DNA of 54,019 nt from an archaeon (GTDB lineage Archaea; Thermoproteota; Nitrososphaeria; Nitrososphaerales; Nitrosopumilaceae): assembly GCA_024276695.1 (NCBI GenBank), contig JAJRWR010000009.1, positions 1-54,019 on the forward strand, in the 5' to 3' direction. Below, piece by piece: positions 40,595 to 48,691 of the stretch; positions within the stretch are counted from its first letter, which is position 1, and the number at the start of each line of letters is the position of its first letter. The position numbers and the translations under genes were made by a program. The notes under the pieces are model-generated. The model saw nothing but the letters and a program-made list of their open reading frames with translations, made no database searches and was not told where the DNA came from.

Positions 40595-41152
40595 ATGAAC
40601 AAGTTAGGAATTTTAGTAATTTTAGCAATTGTCTTCGGGGCATTACAGACAGTAAATGCACAGAATAGTAATTTAGATATGGAATTGGAAGTAACTGATG
40701 AAGAAAAAATCATTTTGTTTTCAGGTTTTACAATTGCAGTACTAGGAATCTCTTTGTTTCTTGCCAGAGACATCATCCTTAGAAAAAAAACATCATATGA
40801 CAAAAAAGAAGAATTACAATCAAAAAAAGACAAGACATTTGAAAAATACCACTCAGATTGGGGAGATGATTATGAAGAATTAGGTCAGCGAGGAAATACA
40901 AAGGAGGACAAAGAATTTCGAGATGCTGTAAATAATTACGAATTACCAAACTATTATGAAATCATAGGAGTTTCAAAAGATGCAGCCCCAGATGAAATTA
41001 AGAAGAAATTCAGAGAGTTAGCAAAAAAAACACATCCAGATAAAACGAAGAAAAATTCAGAAGAAAAAATGACAGAGCTTAACAAAGCATATGAAGTATT
41101 ATCAGATAAAGAACGTAGAGAAAGATATGATAGATATCTCAAAGTAGATTAA
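40595..41152 (+). CDS. Membrane-anchored J-domain protein
   Basis: 185 residues: signal-like helix (1-21), a second membrane helix (about 40-57), a charged linker, and a C-terminal J domain (119-183) with HPD at 147-149 ([20 protein letters not shown] and THPDKTKK). It should stimulate the ATPase of Hsp70 (DnaK) near the membrane; no zinc or substrate domain is present, so it is a type III DnaJ. GGGGGG five bases upstream of the ATG is a strong ribosome binding site, ten bases after the Lrp stop. Confidence 0.9.
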   Translation: MNKLGILVILAIVFGALQTVNAQNSNLDMELEVTDEEKIILFSGFTIAVLGISLFLARDIILRKKTSYDKKEELQSKKDKTFEKYHSDWGDDYEELGQRGNTKEDKEFRDAVNNYELPNYYEIIGVSKDAAPDEIKKKFRELAKKTHPDKTKKNSEEKMTELNKAYEVLSDKERRERYDRYLKVD

Positions 41153-41553
41153 ACTGATTCTAATTTAACAATAATCATACTGAGTTCAATAGATGTAGGA
41201 GTCTGAACACTGTTTGTAAGATTAGTAAAAATTTCAACAGTAATGGGTTTGCCATTAATATCAATTTGAGTAGTGATTTTAAGTTCACCAAATTCCGTAT
41301 TTGGACCAAGCATTTTCTTTGTCAATAGAGGAACTACAGAAAGATCATCTACAACACATTTCATTTTGAATGCAAATTTATCTGAAAAATACACCCCCCC
41401 ACGAGTGGTTGGCTCATTGACAGGGATTGGAGAATTAGTAATGGAGGTACTTGAGATCGGATAGAGTTGATTATTCAGAAACAGGGTAAATTTTGGAGAA
41501 TTCTTGTCATTAAATTCCATCAAATTTTTTAATAAATCCATGTTAAATGACAT
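41149..41553 (-). CDS. Conserved hypothetical protein
   Basis: 134 residues (130 from the second Met), beta-rich: [40 protein letters not shown] and [20 protein letters not shown]. No signal peptide, no motif. The stop overlaps that of the J-protein gene by four bases. A structural or binding role is likely, but I cannot name it. Confidence 0.7.
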   Translation of the reverse strand: MSFNMDLLKNLMEFNDKNSPKFTLFLNNQLYPISSTSITNSPIPVNEPTTRGGVYFSDKFAFKMKCVVDDLSVVPLLTKKMLGPNTEFGELKITTQIDINGKPITVEIFTNLTNSVQTPTSIELSMIIVKLESV

Positions 41554-41661
41554 ACAAAAAGTTCCAAATCATAATTCTATTGAATCTTTCTAACATGATC
41601 AGAAAAATTACCACAAATTCTAATCTTAAAGATCATCTTTAAAAACAGGAATTTAGATCAA

Positions 41662-42984
41662 ATGTTATTGCAACAATTTGCGAATACTCATTCAATGAGA
41701 AATGAAATTCTTAGTTTAATGGTAGAAGCAGGATTGGAGGATGATTGTTATGTAGAGATGTTAGATTATACAATTGACCTGTTTGAGAGTCAAGGTTTAG
41801 GAACAGATTATTATGGATACCACAACATCAATCATGAATTAGAAGTAACATATGTGTCACTTTTAGCTATCAATCAAAAAAAAATTGAATTTACAGATGA
41901 AGATAAAAAATATCTATATGTTGCAGCATTGTTTCATGATTTCGATCCTCAAAAAAGTGTAGACAAACCTCACGAAGAAAGTGTTCTAAAATTCATTTCG
42001 ATGGACAAAAAACTTCGTCAACTAATCAATGTGGCAAATTTAGATTTGGAAATAATCAAGATTTTAATTTTAAGAACTACATATCCTTGGAGTGGGAAGT
42101 TAAAAGAGAATGCAGAAGTTCAAATCAAACAATGTTTTGATAATTCATATTTAACAAGAAACAACTTGCCATATCAAGAACATATCATGGAGATTGGATG
42201 GTATCTATCCGTAGTAGACAGAATCAGCGGTTACGCATTGGGGGATTTTGCAAAGGCAATGCAGATGGCAAAAATGAATGCACATGCATTAGCCTGGAGA
42301 CCATCATTAATCATAAGAAGTGCTGTTGCGTATTTTGAGGAATTATTAAACAAAGAAACAGATATGGCAAAAGGGATTCTCAAAACATTGCCCAAAGATA
42401 TGAGGAAAAATTTCTTTGATACAGTTTTATCATTTATGAAGATCAGACAACAGGAAATAACAATACAAGCAGATTATTCATATGAAAATCTAAAATTAGT
42501 TCCAACAATAGAGTCAATGACAACTAGACAAGATCCAAAGTTCATCAAAATATTATATGAGATATTTATGGAATTGCCCACACCCTTACAATTTGAAAAA
42601 GAAAATTTTGAAAAATCTGTTAAAGATCCACAAGTAATCATCAATACATTAAGGTTAAACGATAAAGATGGAGAAATCATAGGATTTTCCAAGGGAGGTC
42701 CATTAGAGAATTACAAATTACGCGAAGAAATTAGAGATGAACATTACGGGGTAGGAAACACCATATTTTTAGAGCCTTTAGCACTGAAAATGGGTTACTG
42801 GGGATTAAAAGGGGGAAGTGAAATGCGCCACATGTTTATCATGCAATCACATTCTATGAAATTCAAATATATGACTAGTTTTGCCTTACGAGATGTAATT
42901 AGAGCAAGAATAGAAAAAGAACAAGCAGAATTTGTCACACAGTTTGATCCTGAAAGATGGGACTACTATAGAATCAAAATTTAG
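41662..42984 (+). CDS. HD-domain protein with C-terminal acetyltransferase-like domain
   Basis: 440 residues. The N-terminal half has the metal-dependent phosphohydrolase pattern: H54 and H58 (GYHNINHELEVTYV), H92-D93 (ALFHDFDP) and H104. The C-terminal third (about 330-435), GEIIGFSKGGPLENYKLREE, NTIFLEPLALKMGYWGLKGG and MKFKYMTSFALRDVIRARI, reads like a GNAT acetyltransferase. Fusion of the two suggests linked sensing and modification of a small molecule or nucleotide, but substrates are unknown. The FAD oxidase gene follows after nine bases. Confidence 0.78.
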   Translation: MLLQQFANTHSMRNEILSLMVEAGLEDDCYVEMLDYTIDLFESQGLGTDYYGYHNINHELEVTYVSLLAINQKKIEFTDEDKKYLYVAALFHDFDPQKSVDKPHEESVLKFISMDKKLRQLINVANLDLEIIKILILRTTYPWSGKLKENAEVQIKQCFDNSYLTRNNLPYQEHIMEIGWYLSVVDRISGYALGDFAKAMQMAKMNAHALAWRPSLIIRSAVAYFEELLNKETDMAKGILKTLPKDMRKNFFDTVLSFMKIRQQEITIQADYSYENLKLVPTIESMTTRQDPKFIKILYEIFMELPTPLQFEKENFEKSVKDPQVIINTLRLNDKDGEIIGFSKGGPLENYKLREEIRDEHYGVGNTIFLEPLALKMGYWGLKGGSEMRHMFIMQSHSMKFKYMTSFALRDVIRARIEKEQAEFVTQFDPERWDYYRIKI

Positions 42985-42993
42985 ATTCAACAT

Positions 42994-44445
42994 ATGAAAA
43001 AATCAATTTTAAAAACATTAGAATCAAAAATTCAAGGAGACATTCATTCATCAAAAGAGTTTAGAGAATTTTATTCAGTTGATGCAAGTTCCTACAAAAT
43101 CATTCCAAAAATTATAGTGATTCCAAAAAATGAAAAAGATGTAATCAATACTGTAAAAATTGCAAAAAAAATGAAAGTGTCAGTTACAGTAAGGGGTGCA
43201 GGAACAGGTCTTGTAGGAAATGCACTAAACACAGGAATAATACTAGATATGAAAAAATTTGATTCAATCAGACTTGAAAAAAACCACATCAATGTAGGAA
43301 CAGGCACTGTTAAAGGAAATTTAGATAACGAATTAGAAAAATGTAAAAAATTCTTCCCACCCAACCCATCAATTGGATCATTTTGTTCAATTGGAGGAAT
43401 GTTAGGCAATAATTCAAGCGGCAGTAGGAGTCTAAAGTATGGAAGTATGATAGACAATGTCATAGAAATCACATTTGTTGATGTCAATGGGAAGAAAATA
43501 ATTCTTCCAAGAGATAACAAAACATCTAAAAAAATAATTGAAATTTCAAATTCCATAGATTGCAAAAACTTTCCAAACGTAACTAAAAATTCATCAGGAT
43601 ATAGATTAGATAAGTTAAAAACAATAAAAGACTCACATAAAATCATAATTGGTTCAGAAGGAACATTAGGAATAATACTATCAGCAAAATTAAAAATTCA
43701 AAACAAACCAAAAAAAAGAATTCTTTTTGTTATTGAATACAATTCAATAATTAAAGCTGCAACAAACTGTACTAAAATCAACAATACAAATCCATCAGCA
43801 ATTGAATTTATTGATAAAACCACGTTTGAACAAATTAAATGTAGATTTGGTAAGAAAAGCAAGTGTGTACTATTTGTGGAATATGATGAGAAAATTATAA
43901 CCAGCGAGAAAAGATTAAAACAAATTGTAAATGGAAAAATTGTTAAAAAACTTCAAACAAAAAAAGAGATCTCAAAATGGTGTAGATATAGAGACTTATC
44001 ATTGCATTATAGTTTAAAATCAATTAAAAAAGAAAAACGAATACCTCATGTAATAGAAGATGCAGCAGTACCACTGAAAAACCTCCCAAAATTATTTCAG
44101 ATTTTAAATAAAATAAATAAAAAATACAGTACAGAATCAATAGTTTATGGACATGCGGGAAATGGAAATGTACATGTACGATTAATTTCAAATAGGAAAA
44201 AAATAGATGTTGTTAAAAATATAGCATTTGAATATTTTCAAGAAATCTTGAAATTGGGCGGAACCATTACGGCCGAACACGGAGATGGACTTGCAAGATC
44301 AGAATTTGTCAAAAAACAGTATGGGGCAAAAAATTATGAAATATTCAAAAAAATCAAAAATTATTTTGATCCGGCAAATATTCTCAATCCAGGAAAGATC
44401 ATAACCACAAAGAGCACAATAATACAAAATCTAGAAAAATTTTAA
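42994..44445 (+). CDS. GlcD-type FAD-binding 2-hydroxyacid oxidase/dehydrogenase
   Basis: 483 residues. VIPKNEKDVINTVKIAKKMK and VRGAGTGLVGNALNTGIILD (about 66-85) bind FAD; GSFCSIGGMLGNNSSGSRSL is the PCMH/VAO second loop; GHAGNGNVHVRLI and TAEHGDGLARSEF are C-terminal catalytic motifs; it ends DPANILNPGKI. Related enzymes oxidise D-lactate, glycolate or 2-hydroxyglutarate. No GlcE/GlcF subunits are adjacent. Very Lys/Ile/Asn-rich, as expected from AT bias. Co-transcribed with the HD gene. Confidence 0.9.
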   Translation: MKKSILKTLESKIQGDIHSSKEFREFYSVDASSYKIIPKIIVIPKNEKDVINTVKIAKKMKVSVTVRGAGTGLVGNALNTGIILDMKKFDSIRLEKNHINVGTGTVKGNLDNELEKCKKFFPPNPSIGSFCSIGGMLGNNSSGSRSLKYGSMIDNVIEITFVDVNGKKIILPRDNKTSKKIIEISNSIDCKNFPNVTKNSSGYRLDKLKTIKDSHKIIIGSEGTLGIILSAKLKIQNKPKKRILFVIEYNSIIKAATNCTKINNTNPSAIEFIDKTTFEQIKCRFGKKSKCVLFVEYDEKIITSEKRLKQIVNGKIVKKLQTKKEISKWCRYRDLSLHYSLKSIKKEKRIPHVIEDAAVPLKNLPKLFQILNKINKKYSTESIVYGHAGNGNVHVRLISNRKKIDVVKNIAFEYFQEILKLGGTITAEHGDGLARSEFVKKQYGAKNYEIFKKIKNYFDPANILNPGKIITTKSTIIQNLEKF

Positions 44446-44513
44446 AAAAATAAGGCATATGAAAAAATCTCAATGCAGAAACGCTTTTGTAACTAAAAAA
44501 TATCCAAAAAACC

Positions 44514-44942
44514 GTGTTAGATAAGGGCACAGGACTGTTAGTAGTATTGGTGATCATTACAAGTATAACCCCAGCATATGCACTAACAGAATTAGAAAGA
44601 GCATCAATTGATAATCCAAACCTAGTAAATGCGTTTGGAGCGCCAGTTGGAAATAAAATAAATGTGGATCAGCAAATTCAGATTGCAGCGGATATTACAA
44701 ATCAACAAGAAAAAACCCAAAAATTCAATTATCTTGTACAAGTCAAAGATTCAGAAGATATTGTAGTGAAAGTTGCATGGTTTAGTGGAGAATTAAACCC
44801 CCACCAAAAATGGAACACATCTGTATTTTGGATACCGCAGAGTGCAGGAGAATTTACTGCAGAGATTTTTGTTTGGGAAGGATTTCCAGTTAATCACAGA
44901 GGATTGACAGAGCCTGTCAGCATACAAATCAGCGTAAGTTAA
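44514..44942 (+). CDS. Secreted Ig-like protein
   Basis: 142 residues from GTG. Signal peptide (GTGLLVVLVIITSITPAYA) then a beta-sandwich: VDQQIQIAADITNQQEKTQK, VQVKDSEDIVVKVAWFSGEL and FWIPQSAGEFTAEIFVWEGF, ending SIQISVS. The strand pattern is that of domains that follow PEFG or S-layer-type proteins in these archaea. It has a frameshifted paralog at 17864-18238. Exported; ligand unknown. Confidence 0.8.
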   Translation: MLDKGTGLLVVLVIITSITPAYALTELERASIDNPNLVNAFGAPVGNKINVDQQIQIAADITNQQEKTQKFNYLVQVKDSEDIVVKVAWFSGELNPHQKWNTSVFWIPQSAGEFTAEIFVWEGFPVNHRGLTEPVSIQISVS

Positions 44943-45127
44943 AATTTTAGCAAAAAAATTTAACAATTATTTAACAAATTCGAATGATTTATTCCTAAAT
45001 TGATCAAAATCAATAACCGATACGAAAAAAATTGTCCTGCAACACAATAATTAGGATCGGAGATTTGTCTAATAGTGAAAAAAGTTCAACAAGTTCTCGC
45101 TAATATTACCTTGAGCCTAATGAAATT

Positions 45128-45271
45128 ATGACAATAGGATATTGTGTAAAGTGTCGAGATAAACGAGAAATCGGCAGCCCTAAACCATACACCATGAAAA
45201 ATGGTAAACCTGCAATTAAAGGCACATGCCCAACATGCAGTACAGCCATTTTCAGAATCGGCAGAGGATAA
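45128..45271 (+). CDS. DUF5679 zinc-ribbon protein
   Basis: 47 residues. GYCVKCRDKREI and KGTCPTCSTAIFRIGRG carry two CxxC pairs; PKPYTMKNGKPAIKG between them is the DUF5679 signature, as found in DNA topoisomerase-associated and stand-alone ribbons. Small size kept it out of routine calls. A structured 3' region follows immediately. Confidence 0.88.
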   Translation: MTIGYCVKCRDKREIGSPKPYTMKNGKPAIKGTCPTCSTAIFRIGRG

Positions 45272-45350
45272 ACTTCTCACCAGAGAAAGTTAATACTGCC
45301 ATTCATCAGTGAGGCCACTCCATAGCGAACGCAATGGGGATGGATCTTTT
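45272..45350 (+). ncRNA. Compact three-way-junction RNA or 3' UTR structure
   Basis: Hairpin 1: ACTTCTC, loop ACCA, GAGAAAGT (45272-45290, one bulged A). Then a closed three-way junction with no free bases between hairpins 2, 3 and the closing strand: outer stem CCATTC (45299-45304) with GGATGG (45338-45343), hairpin AGTG-AGGC-CACT (45308-45319), hairpin CCAT...ATGG (45320-45337, inner GCG/CGC). ATCTTTTTCTATTTC follows, a T-rich stop. It begins at the last base of the DUF5679 stop codon, so it is either its 3' UTR or a processed small RNA. Confidence 0.55.
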
Positions 45351-45374
45351 TCTATTTCTTCAGAATTCTATTTT

Positions 45375-45569
45375 TTAATACAAAAGAGAAATTCTCAAGG
45401 TGTCAATACATCCATCTGTAAATAACTCATGACCGATTTCAGCAATACGTTTATCAAGTATATCTATAGAAGCAGAATTCTGAAGGTAAAAATCATCAAA
45501 TCGATTAATTCTTCCTCCAACAGGAAAACCATTATGAATTACCGAAAAAAGGTGGATATAGTTAGGCAT
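45375..45569 (-). CDS. Small conserved-looking protein
   Basis: 64 residues, MPNYIHLFSVIHNGFPVGGR, INRFDDFYLQNSASIDILDK and RIAEIGHELFTDGCIDTLRI. The glycine turn and amphipathic helix look like a real alpha/beta unit, and this reads far better than the plus-strand frame over the same bases. It starts 22 bases after the stop of the gene at 45592, so they are probably co-transcribed. Unnamed. Confidence 0.6.
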   Translation of the reverse strand: MPNYIHLFSVIHNGFPVGGRINRFDDFYLQNSASIDILDKRIAEIGHELFTDGCIDTLRISLLY

Positions 45570-45591
45570 TCAGATCAAAAAGAAAAAAAGA

Positions 45592-45966
45592 TTATTTTAG
45601 ACGTCGGTAAATCTCTTTGAACTCGCGTGATAGATTATATGATATATTTAGCAGATGAGCGAGCTGATTCATCGACGTCTTATCATGTCCTAATTGTCTT
45701 AACAAAGTCAAAGCTTTTTGAGGAGATCTTGTAGATAGTGGACTCTGACCAGACCATGTTTTAAAAGCGTCTTCCACATCCAAACTGAAATTTAAAACAA
45801 ATTCTTTCCAGTTAGGCATTGCATTAAGAGCTTTTTCACTTAGAAGAACTTGAGATAATTCACGAAATTCATTTTTTCTATCCAGATATAGCATATCTAG
45901 AACTTCCTTAATTTTCTCAGGACTATATTCTTCAGTATTTAGCATATACATTCCAGCAATACTCAT
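45592..45966 (-). CDS. Hypothetical helical protein
   Basis: 124 residues, helical throughout: EEYSPEKIKEVLDMLYLDRK, EFRELSQVLLSEKALNAMPN, and a C-terminal helix-turn-helix-like stretch KTSMNQLAHLLNISYNLSRE. The last could bind DNA, but the evidence is thin. First gene of a minus-strand pair. Confidence 0.7.
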   Translation of the reverse strand: MSIAGMYMLNTEEYSPEKIKEVLDMLYLDRKNEFRELSQVLLSEKALNAMPNWKEFVLNFSLDVEDAFKTWSGQSPLSTRSPQKALTLLRQLGHDKTSMNQLAHLLNISYNLSREFKEIYRRLK

Positions 45967-46081
45967 GTTTTACTATTCTCACAATCAAAGATAAGTTATG
46001 TAGATAATTCTCTGAAAATTTGTTAAAAAAAATTAAAAAAGATTAACAGATGTTAAGGGGTTTAAAAAAAGAAAAAAGATC

Positions 46082-47332
46082 TTATTGGAATGGATCAATA
46101 AATGGACAGTTAACAATAAAATCACTATCCATTGGACGTGCAATACCAATGTCGATCAAACCAGCTTCTCTGTATGCGTTCATATCATCAATGGTTTCCA
46201 ATACTTGTGCATTTTCAGGATTATCCCAGCCAATCATAAAGATTCTCCACATTGGAGAATAGTTTGCATCTCCAGGAGCTCCTGCTGCTATACCAGGTTG
46301 AAATCCTTTTGGACCAGTGCCGGTTAAACCATTTTTGAACTGATACAGATCTACTGCTGCTGAATTTGCAATCAAGCTTGCAGATGTTGATGCACTAACA
46401 ACACCCATCATTCCAGCAGGACCACTTACGGAAGCATCTGTTACAATGTAATAGATTGTTCTACCATCTGGACCCCATCCACGATGAGCTATGAAAGTTA
46501 CATTCATCTCTTCTGTATCGATATCAAGAACTTGACCTCCACCATAAGGAGTAACATCAGTTAATGTTTTGTCTTCCTTAACCATCATTTGACCTTCAGG
46601 CCAAACAATTTGTGGCATGTTCAAAACTACATTAATTTCTGTCAACATAATTTCATCATTATCAGCCGCTTCCATAACCATTGCTTCGGAATTAAGCACT
46701 CTCGGAGTTGCACTTTCATTCCACATTACATGGACATGAGAAGTCAACGCACTGTACACATCTGCTTGTGCAGGAGTACTAGTGAAAACTTGATCTTGGT
46801 ATCCATGTATACCATCGCCTTCAATGCCGTTGGTAAACAAGTATACTTTTGAAAGTGCTTCTTCAGGAGTGCTCTTCAACAATGGAGATAATTCTACTTT
46901 CCATCCTTGATTTTCAGTAATGATTTCTGCATGTTTTGGATCACTAGAGTCAGTGATGACATAGTAAACATATTCACCGTTGTAGTATCCTTGATGCATA
47001 GGAATTGTTGCTGGAACATTTGCTCTTGATAATCTAAGTACAGAACCCAAGTCAGCTTCAGTTATTTTTTCTTCAGGATTTTCATCCATCGTAGTTTCTT
47101 TAACTGTAGCTACAGGAGTGGTTTTTCCTTGTTCTGCCATCCATGCATCTTTACCACCTGGAATATCAGAACAGAGTTGTAATCCACAAATACCGGTAGC
47201 GGAACCATATTGTGAAGTTCCAGTACCTTTGCTTTTGAGAGCCTCAGCATCTGAGAAATAATCTGTTGCCATACCTGCTGTAAACAAGGGTAAAATTGCA
47301 AGAAGTGCAATGTATCTTAGACTCTTGTTCAT
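46082..47332 (-). CDS. Secreted protein with two related domains
   Basis: 416 residues. Signal peptide (LRYIALLAILPLFTAGMA), a short Cys pair (CGLQLC), a linker, then two homologous halves: EYVYYVITDSSDPKHAEIIT with VYLFTNGIEGDGIHGYQ, and RTIYYIVTDASVSGPAGMMG with LYQFKNGLTGTGPKGFQPG. Each half ends with a tryptophan-containing strand (VHVMWNES; IFMIGWDNPENAQVL). An internal duplication is clear. It has no membrane tail, so it is freely secreted or bound to the surface layer. Common in this lineage; function unknown. Confidence 0.8.
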   Translation of the reverse strand: MNKSLRYIALLAILPLFTAGMATDYFSDAEALKSKGTGTSQYGSATGICGLQLCSDIPGGKDAWMAEQGKTTPVATVKETTMDENPEEKITEADLGSVLRLSRANVPATIPMHQGYYNGEYVYYVITDSSDPKHAEIITENQGWKVELSPLLKSTPEEALSKVYLFTNGIEGDGIHGYQDQVFTSTPAQADVYSALTSHVHVMWNESATPRVLNSEAMVMEAADNDEIMLTEINVVLNMPQIVWPEGQMMVKEDKTLTDVTPYGGGQVLDIDTEEMNVTFIAHRGWGPDGRTIYYIVTDASVSGPAGMMGVVSASTSASLIANSAAVDLYQFKNGLTGTGPKGFQPGIAAGAPGDANYSPMWRIFMIGWDNPENAQVLETIDDMNAYREAGLIDIGIARPMDSDFIVNCPFIDPFQ

Positions 47333-47382
47333 ATAAGAAAAACAGGATTCTTGTTTAAAAGAATTTGTCCAAATTAGACATT

Positions 47383-48006
47383 TTAGCTGGCAAGTTCAGA
47401 AAATCTATTCCCTACATAATCCCAATTAACAATATTCCACCATGCATCGACATAATCAGGTCTTTTATTTTGATATTTTAGATAATATGCATGCTCCCAG
47501 ACATCTAATCCCAGTAAGGGATATTTCTGATTAGTCCACGGACTAGTCTGATTTTCAGTAGTAATGATTTCAATTTTATGATATGTCGCATTAAAAACTA
47601 ACCAACACCATCCACTTCCCTGAATAGCAATTGCTTTTTCAGAAAAAATTTTTTTAAAATTCTCAAAGCTATCAAAATAAACATCAATTGAATCTTCTAG
47701 TTGTCCACCAGGTTGTCCATCACCATCAGGAATCATAGTTTCCCAAAATGATCTATGATTCTCAAAACCCCCACCAAAAAAATTGATTGCATTTCGTCCA
47801 GATTCAGGAATAGATTTTAGATCAGATAGAATTGATGATATGTGTTGTGGATGGGACTCTCCACCAATTTCCTCAAGGGCTTTGTTTAATCCATCTACAT
47901 ATACCTGATGATGTTTTTGATGATGAAGTTTCATTGTTTCAGTGTCAATAAATGGTTCTAGTTCATCATATCCATAAGATAATCTGGGAAGTTCGTATCT
48001 AACCAT
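47383..48006 (-). CDS. sod: Fe/Mn superoxide dismutase
   Basis: 207 residues. Metal ligands fit the family: His28 (MKLHHQKHHQVYVDG), the His of FENHRSFWETM (about 83), and Asp and His of LGLDVWEHAYYLKYQNKRPDY. GGFEN rather than GGHWN at the second ligand and the Gln side-chain position make Fe or Mn use uncertain. No signal peptide, so cytoplasmic detoxification of superoxide. Divergent from the wHTH gene, 73 bases away. Confidence 0.96.
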   Translation of the reverse strand: MVRYELPRLSYGYDELEPFIDTETMKLHHQKHHQVYVDGLNKALEEIGGESHPQHISSILSDLKSIPESGRNAINFFGGGFENHRSFWETMIPDGDGQPGGQLEDSIDVYFDSFENFKKIFSEKAIAIQGSGWCWLVFNATYHKIEIITTENQTSPWTNQKYPLLGLDVWEHAYYLKYQNKRPDYVDAWWNIVNWDYVGNRFSELAS

Positions 48007-48079
48007 GAATCAAACCAGTATAATCCACATATATTCTTCAAGTGCAAAGAATGATAAATCTTGAGGAAGTAATGTCAAC

Positions 48080-48691
48080 ATGAGAAAATTAGGAACGATA
48101 GATTTGGAAATTTTGCATTTAGCAATTAATGAAAATGGAACATTTAATGAAAACAATTTAGAGAATTCAGAGTTGAAAAGACTAGGTGTTGGGAAACTCT
48201 TAGATTCTCTTGCCATATTAAAAGATAGAAAAATGATATCACTAAACAGTGATGGGTCATTTACAATCACAGAACTAGCAAGGGAGATTCTTTGGAGTAA
48301 CAACATTCCAACATGGGCAAGAATACTACGGTTATTACAAATCAAATCATGCAACATGGGACAAATTGAAGATATTTTGAAAATATCAAAAGAAGAATTA
48401 TCTGTGGAAATTGAAAAACTAAGAAAAAATCAATTTATATTAATGTCACCACAAAGACTGGATGAAAAAATAATCAAAGTGTATGAGATTCTTCCTGAAG
48501 GTACAGAAACAATAGACAAAACAGAAACAGACGGATTTGAAAATACAAAATTTGGAGATCCAAAACCAGCAGAGATTACAAGTATCATAGATGAAATTGG
48601 GAAAGAAATTCAAGAGTTCCAATTAGAACAAACAAAGAAAGATTCAATCAGTGAAAAATTATCAAGGTTAAAAGATAAATTAGAAATTTAG
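48080..48691 (+). CDS. Winged-helix-containing hypothetical protein
   Basis: 203 residues. Two winged-helix-like units: LGTIDLEILHLAINENGTFN to FTITELAREILW, and ILRLLQIKSCNMGQIEDILK with ELSVEIEKLRKNQFILMSPQ. The C-terminal region is an acidic coiled coil. Possibly a transcription regulator or chromatin-associated protein. Converges with the SNF2 helicase with no gap between the two stops. Confidence 0.75.
   Translation: MRKLGTIDLEILHLAINENGTFNENNLENSELKRLGVGKLLDSLAILKDRKMISLNSDGSFTITELAREILWSNNIPTWARILRLLQIKSCNMGQIEDILKISKEELSVEIEKLRKNQFILMSPQRLDEKIIKVYEILPEGTETIDKTETDGFENTKFGDPKPAEITSIIDEIGKEIQEFQLEQTKKDSISEKLSRLKDKLEI

Noticed and set aside
45299-45343. Possible hammerhead ribozyme (CTGATGA on the minus strand)
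   Set aside because: The GAAA core and the three stems in the required order are absent; the pairing fits a simple three-way junction on the plus strand.
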